Assembly: GCA_903825395.1 (NCBI GenBank)
Contig: CAIKAF010000019.1
Location: 1-64,000, forward strand
Direction: 5' to 3'
Origin: an uncultured Flavobacteriales bacterium
GTDB lineage: Bacteria; Bacteroidota; Bacteroidia; CAIKAF01
Length of the DNA: 64,000 nt
The notes beneath the pieces are model-generated. The model made no database searches and had not been told where the DNA came from. It saw only the letters and a program-made list of their open reading frames with translations. Shown here one piece after another: positions 35,356-43,323 of this stretch; the stretch's first letter is position 1, and the number at the start of each line of letters is the position of its first letter. Made by a program: the position numbers and the translations under genes.

Positions 35356-35690
35356 AATTCGTAGTTCATCGATGAGACGTTAAATAAAAACTTCGTCACG
35401 TATTGGGGTGGCGAAGATTAGTTAGGGAACTTTTTGGAGTGAACTACGGGAATTTGGGAAAGCTGGAAAGTGGAACCAAGTTCGCCTTGGGGAGTCTCAG
35501 AATAGCTTTCTGAACTGTGCAAGGGCAACCTTGCGAGAGCAGGAAGCGGGAGCATGGGAATGAGACAGGATGAACTGGCAAATTCATCCTTTTCAGGAGA
35601 GGAAGGGAGGAAGGAAAGGAAGTTAAAACGAATTTCAATAATCCTTTTAATGGTGGAAAAGTTCGGAGACCCGAAGGGCACGAGGCTTCC
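35356..35690 (+). ncRNA. Candidate structured RNA, family unknown
   Basis: At least seven helices occur within about 330 bases of gene-free sequence: CGTAGTTCA (35360-35368) with TGAACTACG (35440-35448); CTTCGTCAC (35391-35399) with GTGGCGAAG (35408-35416), which needs one G-U pair and so fits the plus strand only; CCAAG/CTTGG (35476-35490); AGT-TCAGAA/TTCTGA-ACT with one bulge (35493-35516); GCAAGG-GCAA-CCTTGC (35519-35534), a GNRA tetraloop on the plus strand; AGGATGAA/TTCATCCT (35567-35590); and TTCGG/CCGAA (35662-35675). A purine-rich stretch lies at about 35595-35625. Not recognised as RNase P RNA, tmRNA, SRP RNA or a riboswitch. The hairpin and GNRA pattern is loosely like the first domain of a group II intron, but no reverse transcriptase or domain V is visible. 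A decayed retroelement and a new RNA are both open. Confidence 0.45.
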
Positions 35691-35777
35691 TTTTTTGGGT
35701 AAGCCAAAGCGCAGCCTTCAGGAAATCGCTATTGGAATCATTCAAGCCCAAAGGGCGTCATAATTTTGAACCGCCCC

Positions 35778-36587
35778 TTAAATTTGCCCCCCTTCAACCC
35801 CCAGCCCAAAAAACGCATAATCAAGAAACGCCGGATCCTCCGGATATATATCAGCCGCTTTTTCAGTCAGCTCTTTGACCGAAAGCCAATCATTTTGCTT
35901 CCTGGTTAATATGCCCAGCTCTCTTGCCACATTCCCAGAATGAACATCTAAGGGTAGGTGTAACCGCCGCGACGGAATAGAGCCCCAAATCCCAAAATCT
36001 ACGCCTTCGTCCTTATTCCTTACCATCCAACGTAAAAACATGTTGATGCGCTTTGCCGCCGAGCCCTTGAGTGGGTCGGCCAGATGTTTCCCGCTGCGAC
36101 CAGGATGGTCGCCCCGCAAAAACGATGTTCTAAAACGATGGAGGCCTTGCCCAAAATCCTCCTCAGATCTAAGGGCATTTGAAAAGCAGGCTTCAAGTCC
36201 TTCTTGTTGATAAATTGACCGAAGTCGTAGAATCAACCACTTTGCATCTTGTCCATTGAATGTCCGATGAACAAAGCTGTCAAGGCAGTTTAAATCTTTT
36301 TCTGAGGCCTCCATGACAAATTCATAAGGACTGTCCCACATCAGGTTCATCCAGCGGCTACTTGATTGTAGAATGCTGCGCCGATTTCCCCAGCTGATTA
36401 GGGCCGTGCAAAATCCCGAAATTTCGATGTCTTCTTTTCTTGTATAGCGATAGGGAATAGAAATGGGGTCGGCAGAGATGAAATCCTGACCAGCATACCG
36501 ACGCGCAATTTCAACCAAATCAATCTGTTCAATAAATGGTTGAAGTGAAGGTTCGGAGGCGAGTTTGCCCATGTCAATTTTTTTCAA
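35778..36587 (-). CDS. DUF2400 / TIGR02757 family protein
   Basis: A 269-residue protein matching the TIGR02757 family common in Bacteroidota: DPISIPYRYTRKEDIEISGFCTALISWGNR, then a FNGQDAKWLILRLRSIYQQEG region, RINMFLRWMVRNKDEGVDFGIW and a C-terminal LPLDVHSGNVARELGILTRKQNDW. The repeated helices and the LDVH..N.AR.LG segment recall the helix-hairpin DNA glycosylase fold, so a DNA-repair role has been suggested, but the function is not established. It follows cmk by 44 bases on the same strand. Confidence 0.9.
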   Translation of the reverse strand: MKKIDMGKLASEPSLQPFIEQIDLVEIARRYAGQDFISADPISIPYRYTRKEDIEISGFCTALISWGNRRSILQSSSRWMNLMWDSPYEFVMEASEKDLNCLDSFVHRTFNGQDAKWLILRLRSIYQQEGLEACFSNALRSEEDFGQGLHRFRTSFLRGDHPGRSGKHLADPLKGSAAKRINMFLRWMVRNKDEGVDFGIWGSIPSRRLHLPLDVHSGNVARELGILTRKQNDWLSVKELTEKAADIYPEDPAFLDYAFFGLGVEGGQI

Positions 36588-36631
36588 AAAATGGATCCCA
36601 GAGTGTAGCTTTGAAAATCGCTTTTACAGGT

Positions 36632-37354
36632 TTACGAATTGGAAGGTAGGGCTTTAACCCAATTTAGGGCCATGGTCAATTGCTCTTCCATACTCAAAAA
36701 GGTATTATCCAGAACAACGGCGTCTTGGGCTTTTCTTAGTGGATCTTCCGTTCGATTTTCGTCTTCAAAATCTCTAGCCATTTGTTGCTCTAAAACAAGT
36801 TCAATGGGCAATTCTTTGCCTTGCAGCTGCAATTCAATTTGCCGCCGTTGTGCACGTACGGAAGGGTCGGCGGTCATGAATATTTTCAATTCTGCCTGAG
36901 GCATAACAACGGTTCCAATGTCGCGACCATCCATTACCACGCCCTTTTCTTTAGCCATTTGTTTTTGCAGCACCTGAACATAATCGCGAACTTCACGAAT
37001 TTGGCTCACCTTACTGGCTAGGGTAGCCACTTGTAAATTGCGAATGTTACCTTCCACGACCTCTCCGGAAAGAGACACCTGCGAGGCTCCTGTTGCCGGG
37101 TCTATGCTAAATCCGACCTGCATGCTTGGAAGGGATTGTATTAGTAAAGACCGATTGGGCAATCCCTCTTCATCCAGCAGTCCATGTTGAATGGCAAAGT
37201 AGCCTACTGCCCTGTACATGGCTCCCGTATCTAAATACCTGTAATGAAGCGTTTTGGCCAATGATTTTGCCAGGGTGCTTTTTCCGCAGGAGGAAAATCC
37301 ATCTATGGCGATGTTTATTCGTGGATAAGAATCAAATTCCTGTTCTGGGGACAT
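36632..37354 (-). CDS. cmk: Cytidylate kinase
   Basis: A 240-residue kinase that phosphorylates CMP and dCMP. It has the P-loop GFSSCGKST close to the N-terminus, YLDTGAMYRAVGYFA, MDGRDIGTVVMPQAELKIFMTADPSVRAQRR and a final DNTFLSMEEQL helix, all typical. The ATG at 37354 leaves a 23-base overlap with the porQ end; an earlier ATG at 37396 would overlap it by 65 bases and add an unusual tail. The porQ-cmk pairing is one I know from other Flavobacteriia and reflects conserved gene order rather than shared function. Confidence 0.95.
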   Translation of the reverse strand: MSPEQEFDSYPRINIAIDGFSSCGKSTLAKSLAKTLHYRYLDTGAMYRAVGYFAIQHGLLDEEGLPNRSLLIQSLPSMQVGFSIDPATGASQVSLSGEVVEGNIRNLQVATLASKVSQIREVRDYVQVLQKQMAKEKGVVMDGRDIGTVVMPQAELKIFMTADPSVRAQRRQIELQLQGKELPIELVLEQQMARDFEDENRTEDPLRKAQDAVVLDNTFLSMEEQLTMALNWVKALPSNS

Positions 37355-38429
37355 CGGTAGCTGCTTGTTTCTTTTTGGCAAAAAGTTTTCCTGCATTGAT
37401 TTGCAGAGTTAAATGATTCGGAGAACCAACAGCGTGGTAGGTAGCGCGTGAATAGGAAAATGTAAAATGAGAAATACGAATACCAAAGCCCCAGCTTAGG
37501 CCGGCGGCGGCATCCGATTGTAGGGAGCTGAGTTCGCCTCCGCGAAGAAAATTGTAGCTGATTCTAAAAAACAGCCGTTGTTTGAACGGCATCAGTTCGG
37601 CCCCTAAAATAAAATGCCTTAAAATATTGTCGCCCAAGCTAATTCGATTGAAACTGGTGTCGTTCGTTAAGGGGTCAATGGAAATTGGATTTTCAATGTC
37701 TAAAAAACTTAAATCTGGACGCTGCAAATTGTTGGCTGTTATCATCAGCCTTAGGGGCAGGTGTTCAAGTTGATGTGAAAATCCAAGTTGGATTTGGAAG
37801 GGAATGGGTTCGAAATTATTGGTGGTATAGGGATCAATCATGCTCCCCATATTTTTGAAAACCAAGCCCATGACAGTGCGTTTGTTTTTACTGCGGTAGG
37901 CTAGGCCAAGGTCAACAGCGGCACCAATGCTGGTGAAACCGGCGTAGGCACTGAAAATGGCTTTAAAATGTCCACCCACAAATAAGGTACTATCAACGAT
38001 GGGCTGGGAATATCCTAGGTATAGGGCTTGGTCGTTGGCTCTTACTTCCCCAATTATTTGACCATTTTCCAGCGTTTCGGTGAAGCTTCCGTAATCAAAA
38101 TATTGAATGCCTCCAAACACGGTGCCTTTGGATTTAAAGCGGTGAGCTAGGGCGAAAGATCCGTACCCAATGTTGGCAAAGTAGGCATTGATATCTATGG
38201 CAGCTTGAAGGTGCATCTGCCGGTTTAGAAGAGCTGGATTTTGGAAGGCCATACCCGGGTCGTTGTCCATGATGGCGATCTGTGTGCCACCCAATGCTTC
38301 TATGCGTGCTGAGGGCGGAAGCTGCAGGAAGGCATAGGAAAAACTACCTCCAATTTGTGCAGAGGTGAAATTGGTCAGACTTGCCAAGGCAATCCAAACC
38401 CACAACAGATATGCAGAAACGGCCTTCAT
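37332..38429 (-). CDS. porQ: T9SS outer-membrane protein PorQ
   Basis: A 365-residue outer-membrane beta-barrel. Signal peptide MKAVSAYLLWVWIALASLTNFTSA; then GGSFSYAFLQLPPSARIEALGGTQIAIMDNDPGMAFQNPALLN, the N-terminal pattern of PorQ/PorV-type FadL-like barrels. PorQ forms part of the T9SS attachment complex with PorU, PorV and PorZ, which removes the sorting domain and links cargo to the surface. The ATG at 38429 is chosen because it starts the signal peptide; the longer frame begins at 38480. A near -7 element, TACCTTTA on the minus strand, lies about 12 bases upstream of the ATG. It overlaps cmk. Confidence 0.87.
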   Translation of the reverse strand: MKAVSAYLLWVWIALASLTNFTSAQIGGSFSYAFLQLPPSARIEALGGTQIAIMDNDPGMAFQNPALLNRQMHLQAAIDINAYFANIGYGSFALAHRFKSKGTVFGGIQYFDYGSFTETLENGQIIGEVRANDQALYLGYSQPIVDSTLFVGGHFKAIFSAYAGFTSIGAAVDLGLAYRSKNKRTVMGLVFKNMGSMIDPYTTNNFEPIPFQIQLGFSHQLEHLPLRLMITANNLQRPDLSFLDIENPISIDPLTNDTSFNRISLGDNILRHFILGAELMPFKQRLFFRISYNFLRGGELSSLQSDAAAGLSWGFGIRISHFTFSYSRATYHAVGSPNHLTLQINAGKLFAKKKQAATDVPRTGI

Positions 38430-38738
38430 TCTTGGCCTAAAGGTACAAGACTGCTGTAAATTTTTTACTTGGATTTTCATTCTTTTCCGAGCGAGGGGTT
38501 TGTAGTTCTAAAAAATGGGGATTGGATGTGAGCCGCTGCGCCCCCGATTGAACCGGCAGCCGGAGCCGGACAACCGGCAGTGCAACCTGGCTGAGGAGGC
38601 GACCTTGGGAGCCACCGCAAGCCAAGGTTGCACCCGGTTGTACAATCCGGCTACAGGTGAAAGCGGGAAATGGCGCCCAACTTAAATTCCCAACGACCTT
38701 GAAATTTCTTGCGTAACTTAGAGCAGAATTTCTGAGGA
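38430..38738. other. Divergent intergenic region, porQ and purB
   Basis: This 309-bp gap carries promoter sequence for two outward-facing genes and one GC-rich structured repeat in between. It is the only repeat copy that lies upstream of genes on both sides. The purB side has a possible TAACTTAG element near 38713. Confidence 0.5.
38531..38679 (-). repeat. GC-rich structured interspersed repeat, copy C
   Basis: On the minus strand: GGGCGCCATTTCCCGC, CTTTCACCTGTAG, arms, core GGCTCCCAAGGTCGCCTCC, second arm, then TTCAATCGGGGGCGC. The plus-strand arms at 38571-38592 and 38620-38640 pair over about 20 bp with two irregularities. Both ends are very close to copy D, but the arms are unrelated to it. 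Confidence 0.8.
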
Positions 38739-40097
38739 ATGAGCGCACTTAACGCATTGAAATCCATAAGTCCGATTGACGGAAGGTATGCTGGAATTAC
38801 AGCTACTGCGGTTGACTATTTTTCTGAATATGCGCTAATTAAGTATAGAATTCGGGTAGAAACGGAATATTTTTTGGCCTTGGCAGAGGCGGGCTTGCCG
38901 GGCTTTCCGGCATTGATGAAAGAGCAGCGAATTAAACTTCGGGAGCGGCTGCTGCATGTTCAAGATGAAGATATTCTTGCAGTGAAGGAAATTGAGGGGA
39001 GAACCAATCACGATGTAAAGGCTGTTGAATACTTCATTCAACAGGTTTTTGAAGAACTGGGATTGCCGGAGCAAAGTAAGGCCTTTATTCATTTTGGTTT
39101 GACATCTCAAGACATCAATAATACAGCTATTCCGCTGAGCATCAAGGAATGGCAGGAAGAAGTTGGGGAGCCGCTGCTGCAAGAGTTGATTCAGCACCTG
39201 CGGGTGCAGGCCGAGGCCTTTAAAGATGTCCCTATGCTGGCTCGAACGCATGGGCAAGCGGCTTCACCGACGCGCATGGGCAAGGAGTGGATGGTCTTTG
39301 TTGAGCGCCTTGAAAATCAGGCACGAATGCTACAATCTATTGATTTTCAATGTAAATTCGGAGGGGCAACCGGGAATTTTAATGCCCATTATGCCGCCTA
39401 TCCTCAAATTCATTGGCCTTCTTTTGCCGATAAGTTTTGCCGCGAAAGGCTGGGATTGGCTCGGCAGCGGTTCACTACTCAAATTGAGCACTACGATATG
39501 CTCGGTGCTTTTTTTGACACCTGGAAGCGGATTGCAGTGATTTTAGTGGATTTTTGCCGCGATGTGTGGCAGTATATTTCTATGGATTATTTCCGGCAGC
39601 GCATCCGTAAAAATGAGGTGGGCTCTTCGGCTATGCCGCATAAGGTAAACCCCATTGATTTCGAAAATGCAGAGGGAAATTTGCTGTGGAGCATTCCCAT
39701 GCTGGAATTTTTCCCGGCCAAATTGCCCGTGAGTCGCCTGCAGCGCGATTTAACCGATAGCACAGTATTGAGAAACATCGGAGTCCCTTTTTCTCATCTG
39801 ATGATTGCCCTCTCCTCGATTAAAAAGGGATTGGGGAAAATTAAGCTCAATCCCCAGGCCATTTTAGACGATTTAGATCGGCATCCGGAAGTGATTGCCG
39901 AAGCCATTCAAACCATACTGCGCCGCGAGGGTTTGGCAGATGCGTACGACAAACTAAAGGAATTTTCTCGGACGGGAGAATCAATCAATCTGCTTCATTT
40001 GCAGGCCTTTGTGCGCAGTTTGGGCTTGAGTGGGCCGGTGGAACAAGAGTTGCTCAATCTGCATCCCAGGCAGTATTTGGGCGACTTTTTGCATTGA
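38739..40097 (+). CDS. purB: Adenylosuccinate lyase
   Basis: A 452-residue enzyme of purine synthesis that cleaves SAICAR and adenylosuccinate, releasing fumarate. It has SPIDGRYAG at the start, KEIEGRTNHDVKAVEYF, HFGLTSQDINNTAIP, ARTHGQAASPTRMGKE (catalytic His) and the signature loop SSAMPHKVNP with the active-site serine at 296-297. Length is as expected for the E. coli-type enzyme. It is monocistronic as far as can be seen, with repeat elements on both sides. Confidence 0.97.
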   Translation: MSALNALKSISPIDGRYAGITATAVDYFSEYALIKYRIRVETEYFLALAEAGLPGFPALMKEQRIKLRERLLHVQDEDILAVKEIEGRTNHDVKAVEYFIQQVFEELGLPEQSKAFIHFGLTSQDINNTAIPLSIKEWQEEVGEPLLQELIQHLRVQAEAFKDVPMLARTHGQAASPTRMGKEWMVFVERLENQARMLQSIDFQCKFGGATGNFNAHYAAYPQIHWPSFADKFCRERLGLARQRFTTQIEHYDMLGAFFDTWKRIAVILVDFCRDVWQYISMDYFRQRIRKNEVGSSAMPHKVNPIDFENAEGNLLWSIPMLEFFPAKLPVSRLQRDLTDSTVLRNIGVPFSHLMIALSSIKKGLGKIKLNPQAILDDLDRHPEVIAEAIQTILRREGLADAYDKLKEFSRTGESINLLHLQAFVRSLGLSGPVEQELLNLHPRQYLGDFLH

Positions 40098-40113
40098 TTT
40101 TTTTTAGGTTTTT

Positions 40114-40255
40114 GGGGCGCCATTTCCCGCTTTCACCTGTAGTGTAGGCCCAGCCAAGCTGCAAACAGGGCCCTGCGGTGGCTCCCAAGGTCGCCTCCTC
40201 GGTTTCTGTTTGCCGGCTTGCCTGGGCCAACACTGCCGGCTCAATCGGGGGCGCG
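40114..40255 (+). repeat. GC-rich structured interspersed repeat, copy D
   Basis: GGGGCGCCATTTCCCGC, CTTTCACCTGTAG, arms at 40147-40168 and 40206-40228 that pair over about 22 bp, core GGCTCCCAAGGTCGCCTCC in the loop, then CTCAATCGGGGGCGC. It sits between the convergent purB and mdh genes. Confidence 0.82.
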
Positions 40256-40295
40256 AGGCCCAATGCTCCAGCGTATGTTTATTTTTTCTGAAGCA

Positions 40296-40326
40296 AAAAA
40301 AAAGACCAAGCCTAAGCCTGGTCTTT
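40296..40326 (-). terminator. Rho-independent terminator of mdh
   Basis: On the minus strand, stem AAAGACCA/TGGTCTTT (40319-40326 with 40301-40308) followed by a run of T (the plus-strand A tract from 40296). It lies about 20 bases past the mdh stop. Confidence 0.9.
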
Positions 40327-40346
40327 GAATTAATCCTTTAAAGAAA

Positions 40347-41279
40347 TTAAGCGTTCATGTTGTCAAGCACATTCATCACCTCTTTCACTGCAGCGGCAGA
40401 ATCCTTGACCAATACTTTTTCTTCTTCGGTCAAATCCAGTTCGATGATGCGTTCAATTCCTTTTGCACCCAAGACTACGGGAACGCCCAAATAGATGTCA
40501 TTCAAACCATATTCTCCGGTGAGCCATGCGCAAACTGGGAAGATGCGTTTTTGATCGCGCACAATGGCCTCTACCATTTGGGCGGCTGCAGCTCCGGGAG
40601 CATACCAAGCACTGGTCCCCATTAAATTTACCAATTCGCCACCGCCTTTCTTTGTGCGTTCAACAATGGCATCTAAGGCAGCGCCATCAATCATTTCAGT
40701 TACGGGTATGCCGCTAACTGTTGTATATCGGGGAAGTGGAACCATGGTGTCACCATGACCGCCCAACAACATGGCTTGAATATCTTTGGGAGAAACGTCT
40801 AGGGCTTCTGCCAAAAAGGCGCGGTAGCGAGCTGTATCTAAAATGCCGGCCATGCCCATAACCCGATGAGAAGGAATTTTTGCGGTTAAATAGGCGCAAT
40901 AGGTCATTACGTCCAAGGGGTTTGAAACCACAATAACGATGGCATTTGGAGAATACTTCATAATATTCTCGGTTACAGATTTAACAATGCCAGCGTTGGT
41001 GGCAATCAAGTCATCGCGGCTCATCCCCGGTTTTCTTGGCAATCCAGAGGTGATTACAACCACATCAGATCCGGCTGTAGGTTCGTAATTGTTGGTGTAC
41101 CCTTTAACGCGGGTATTGTAATAATTCACCGGTGCAGTTTGCCACATGTCCAGTGATTTACCCTCTGCCAGTCCTTCTTTAATGTCAATTAAAATGACTT
41201 CATTGGCAAGTTCTTTGTGGGCAATTACATCGGCGCATGTTGCTCCAACATTGCCGGCTCCTACTACGGTGATTTTCAT
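40347..41279 (-). CDS. mdh: Malate dehydrogenase
   Basis: A 310-residue NAD-dependent enzyme of the LDH-like MDH type. MKITVVGAGNVGATCAD is the Rossmann start; IDIKEG supplies the Asp that selects NAD. VVITSGLPRKPGMSRDDLIATN contains the substrate arginines typical of malate (PRKPGMSR), and GGHGDTMVP holds the catalytic His at 175. It oxidises malate to oxaloacetate in the TCA cycle. A longer frame from 41354 adds 25 residues before the Rossmann start and is rejected. Confidence 0.97.
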   Translation of the reverse strand: MKITVVGAGNVGATCADVIAHKELANEVILIDIKEGLAEGKSLDMWQTAPVNYYNTRVKGYTNNYEPTAGSDVVVITSGLPRKPGMSRDDLIATNAGIVKSVTENIMKYSPNAIVIVVSNPLDVMTYCAYLTAKIPSHRVMGMAGILDTARYRAFLAEALDVSPKDIQAMLLGGHGDTMVPLPRYTTVSGIPVTEMIDGAALDAIVERTKKGGGELVNLMGTSAWYAPGAAAAQMVEAIVRDQKRIFPVCAWLTGEYGLNDIYLGVPVVLGAKGIERIIELDLTEEEKVLVKDSAAAVKEVMNVLDNMNA

Positions 41280-41384
41280 ATGCGTTGAATGATTAATTTT
41301 GATGTGTCCGCAAATATAAAAAACCCAAAGGCTTTGGCCCTGAAAAACCCACAACTTTTGTATTTTTTTCGTACAATTGAAGGT

Positions 41385-43268
41385 ATGAAGGTGAATTCAC
41401 AAATAACATTTTTGCTGATTTGCCTAATTGTGCTGGGTTTTAGTGTGCAATTCGCAGGGGCTCAGACTCCAACTACCTCAGATTGTCTGGGGGCAACACC
41501 GGTATGCAATAGCACCTATGATGTTCCGGTCTTGAACCCACAGCCCAATAATTTTCCAAACGAAATCAATGCCTCTTTGAGTTGCCTGAACGGAGAAACC
41601 AACGGGCAATGGTATGTTTTTACCGTTCAGTCCGGCGGACTGTTAGGATTCAATATCATTCCTTACACATCCACCAGCGATTACGATTGGGCCTTGTTTG
41701 ACCTCAGTAATTTTGATTGTTCAGATATCGCCAGCAATGCGGCCTTGGAAGTGATTTGCAATTTTAGCGCCCAAACCACCAACAATGGAATAACGGGTGC
41801 AAACGGTCAGTTGGGCGACCAAAACGAGGCTATGCTTCCTGTGGTGCAGGGACAAACGTTTGCTTTGTACATTTCCAATTATTCCTTCGGCCAAAATCAA
41901 AGCGGATATCAATTGGATTTCTCTATTAGTACAGCGGCAGTTCCAGACAATACGGCTCCATCTGTAGAAAAAGTAACCCCTTCTGCAGCATGCAAAGCTC
42001 AGAGGTTGGAGATTGAATTTTCTGAGAACATCGATTGTGCCTCCGTTCAAGCTTCAGATTTTCAGGTGACAGGCCCGAACGGGGTAGTGGCGGTAGCCTC
42101 TGTCTTCTCGGCCGATTGCGCCGCTGGAGCAAATTACAGCCGCACATTTGAACTGATTTTGGCAGCACCCCTAACAGGCAGCGGTCAGTTTTCTGTTCAG
42201 GTGGTTGGTTCTATTTCTGATGTATGTGGAAATGCCCTATCTGGCGCTCCGCCGTTCGACTTTAATTATGTAAGCATTGTGCTGAACATGGCGTCCACCG
42301 ATTCTCAGTGCCCTGTAGACGACGGAACGGCTTCGGTTGCTGTTGCTGGTGGAGTTGCTCCTTACAGCTATGCCTGGAATGACCCGGCTGCTCAAAGTAC
42401 CTCAACCGCTACGGGCTTACCCCGGGGATTTTACACCGTCACTGTTACCGATGCTCAGGGTTGTTCAGCAACCGATAGCGTTTATGTAGGAGACCCTACG
42501 GCTTTTGTACTGCAAATTGCATCTGTAAACGATACCTGCTATCAAGGGTTTGGTCGGTTTCAAATTATTCCGGTAGGCCCCACGGCCCCCTTCAACTACA
42601 TTTGGAACGATACGGTGCCGGGTACCGATGTGCTCAGTAATTTAATTGGCGGGCAATGGGTAAAGGTTCAAGTAATCGATGCCAATGGCTGTAAACGAGA
42701 TACCTTGTTGCAGGTTGGCGTAGAACTAAACGACAGTTTAACTGCATTTTTTACCGTTGATAACGATGTGGTTGACTTTCTGACTCCGCAGGTTTCATTC
42801 AACAATGCCTCACTCTATGAAAGCTCCATTTTTTGGGATATGGACGACGGCAATAGTTACGTGCTACCCAGCTTTACCCACAGTTTTGACAGCATCGGTA
42901 AATTTGAAGTTACCCTGTATGCTTACGACCGCAATGGATGCGTTGACACCTTCACTAAGGTAATTGAAGTGGATTATCATTTTTCATTGTTTGTCCCTTC
43001 TGCCTTTACTCCGAATGCCGATGGGAAAAATGAACGTTTTATGGTTACTGGGGTGGGATTGAATCCAACCACCTTTCACATGTGGATTTTCGATAGGTGG
43101 GGACAGGCCATTTACCAAACAGACAATATGATGTTTGGCTGGGATGGAAGTTGGCATGGATCGGGGCCGGGAGAAGCTCCTGCGGGCGTTTATGCATACA
43201 AGATTGAGGTGGATGAAATGGATGGGACGTCCAGGGATTTTTTGGGTAAGGTGGTCTTGATTCGTTAG
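41385..43268 (+). CDS. T9SS type-B cargo with SprB-like repeat and gliding-type C-terminal domain
   Basis: A 627-residue protein. Signal peptide (residues 1-27, ending QFAGAQ), a jelly-roll-like domain with YVFTVQSGGLLGFNI and YDWALFDLS, an Ig-like domain (SFSENID...ADFQVTGP type), a SprB-type repeat (GGVAPYSYAWNDPAAQST, LPRGFYTVTVTDAQGCSATD), a PKD-like module (WDMDDGNSY), and a CHU_C/type B sorting domain: FVPSAFTPNADGKNERF, WIFDRWGQAIYQT, GVYAYKIEV. Type B cargo is secreted by the T9SS, often with a PorP/SprF-type partner; none is next door. The start at 41385 replaces a longer frame from 41289 that has no signal peptide at its N-terminus. Confidence 0.9.
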   Translation: MKVNSQITFLLICLIVLGFSVQFAGAQTPTTSDCLGATPVCNSTYDVPVLNPQPNNFPNEINASLSCLNGETNGQWYVFTVQSGGLLGFNIIPYTSTSDYDWALFDLSNFDCSDIASNAALEVICNFSAQTTNNGITGANGQLGDQNEAMLPVVQGQTFALYISNYSFGQNQSGYQLDFSISTAAVPDNTAPSVEKVTPSAACKAQRLEIEFSENIDCASVQASDFQVTGPNGVVAVASVFSADCAAGANYSRTFELILAAPLTGSGQFSVQVVGSISDVCGNALSGAPPFDFNYVSIVLNMASTDSQCPVDDGTASVAVAGGVAPYSYAWNDPAAQSTSTATGLPRGFYTVTVTDAQGCSATDSVYVGDPTAFVLQIASVNDTCYQGFGRFQIIPVGPTAPFNYIWNDTVPGTDVLSNLIGGQWVKVQVIDANGCKRDTLLQVGVELNDSLTAFFTVDNDVVDFLTPQVSFNNASLYESSIFWDMDDGNSYVLPSFTHSFDSIGKFEVTLYAYDRNGCVDTFTKVIEVDYHFSLFVPSAFTPNADGKNERFMVTGVGLNPTTFHMWIFDRWGQAIYQTDNMMFGWDGSWHGSGPGEAPAGVYAYKIEVDEMDGTSRDFLGKVVLIR

Positions 43269-43285
43269 GGCTTTTTCCTTGCAAC

Positions 43286-43319
43286 TTGGAGTTAAATTCA
43301 TTCGGAATTAGCACCTTTG
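43286..43319 (+). promoter_or_regulatory. Putative galE promoter
   Basis: TTGG at 43286-43289 and CACCTTTG at 43312-43319 (7 of 8), 22 bp apart. The -7 element ends 4 bases before the ATG, so the transcript may start at or next to the start codon. Confidence 0.4.
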
Positions 43320-43323
43320 CAGT

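Noticed and set aside
35418-35707. Two overlapping minus-strand frames of 87 codons inside the structured RNA region
   Set aside because: Compositions are Ser/Pro/Leu-rich without domain character, they overlap each other in different frames, and the helices explain the sequence better.
38531-38679. Simple transcription terminator as the role of the GC-rich elements
   Set aside because: This copy lies between divergent genes, where no transcript ends, and other genes here already have separate conventional terminators.
40054-40263. Minus-strand 69-codon frame after purB
   Set aside because: It lies within repeat copy D and the purB end; its peptide is a translation of the element core also seen in other copies.
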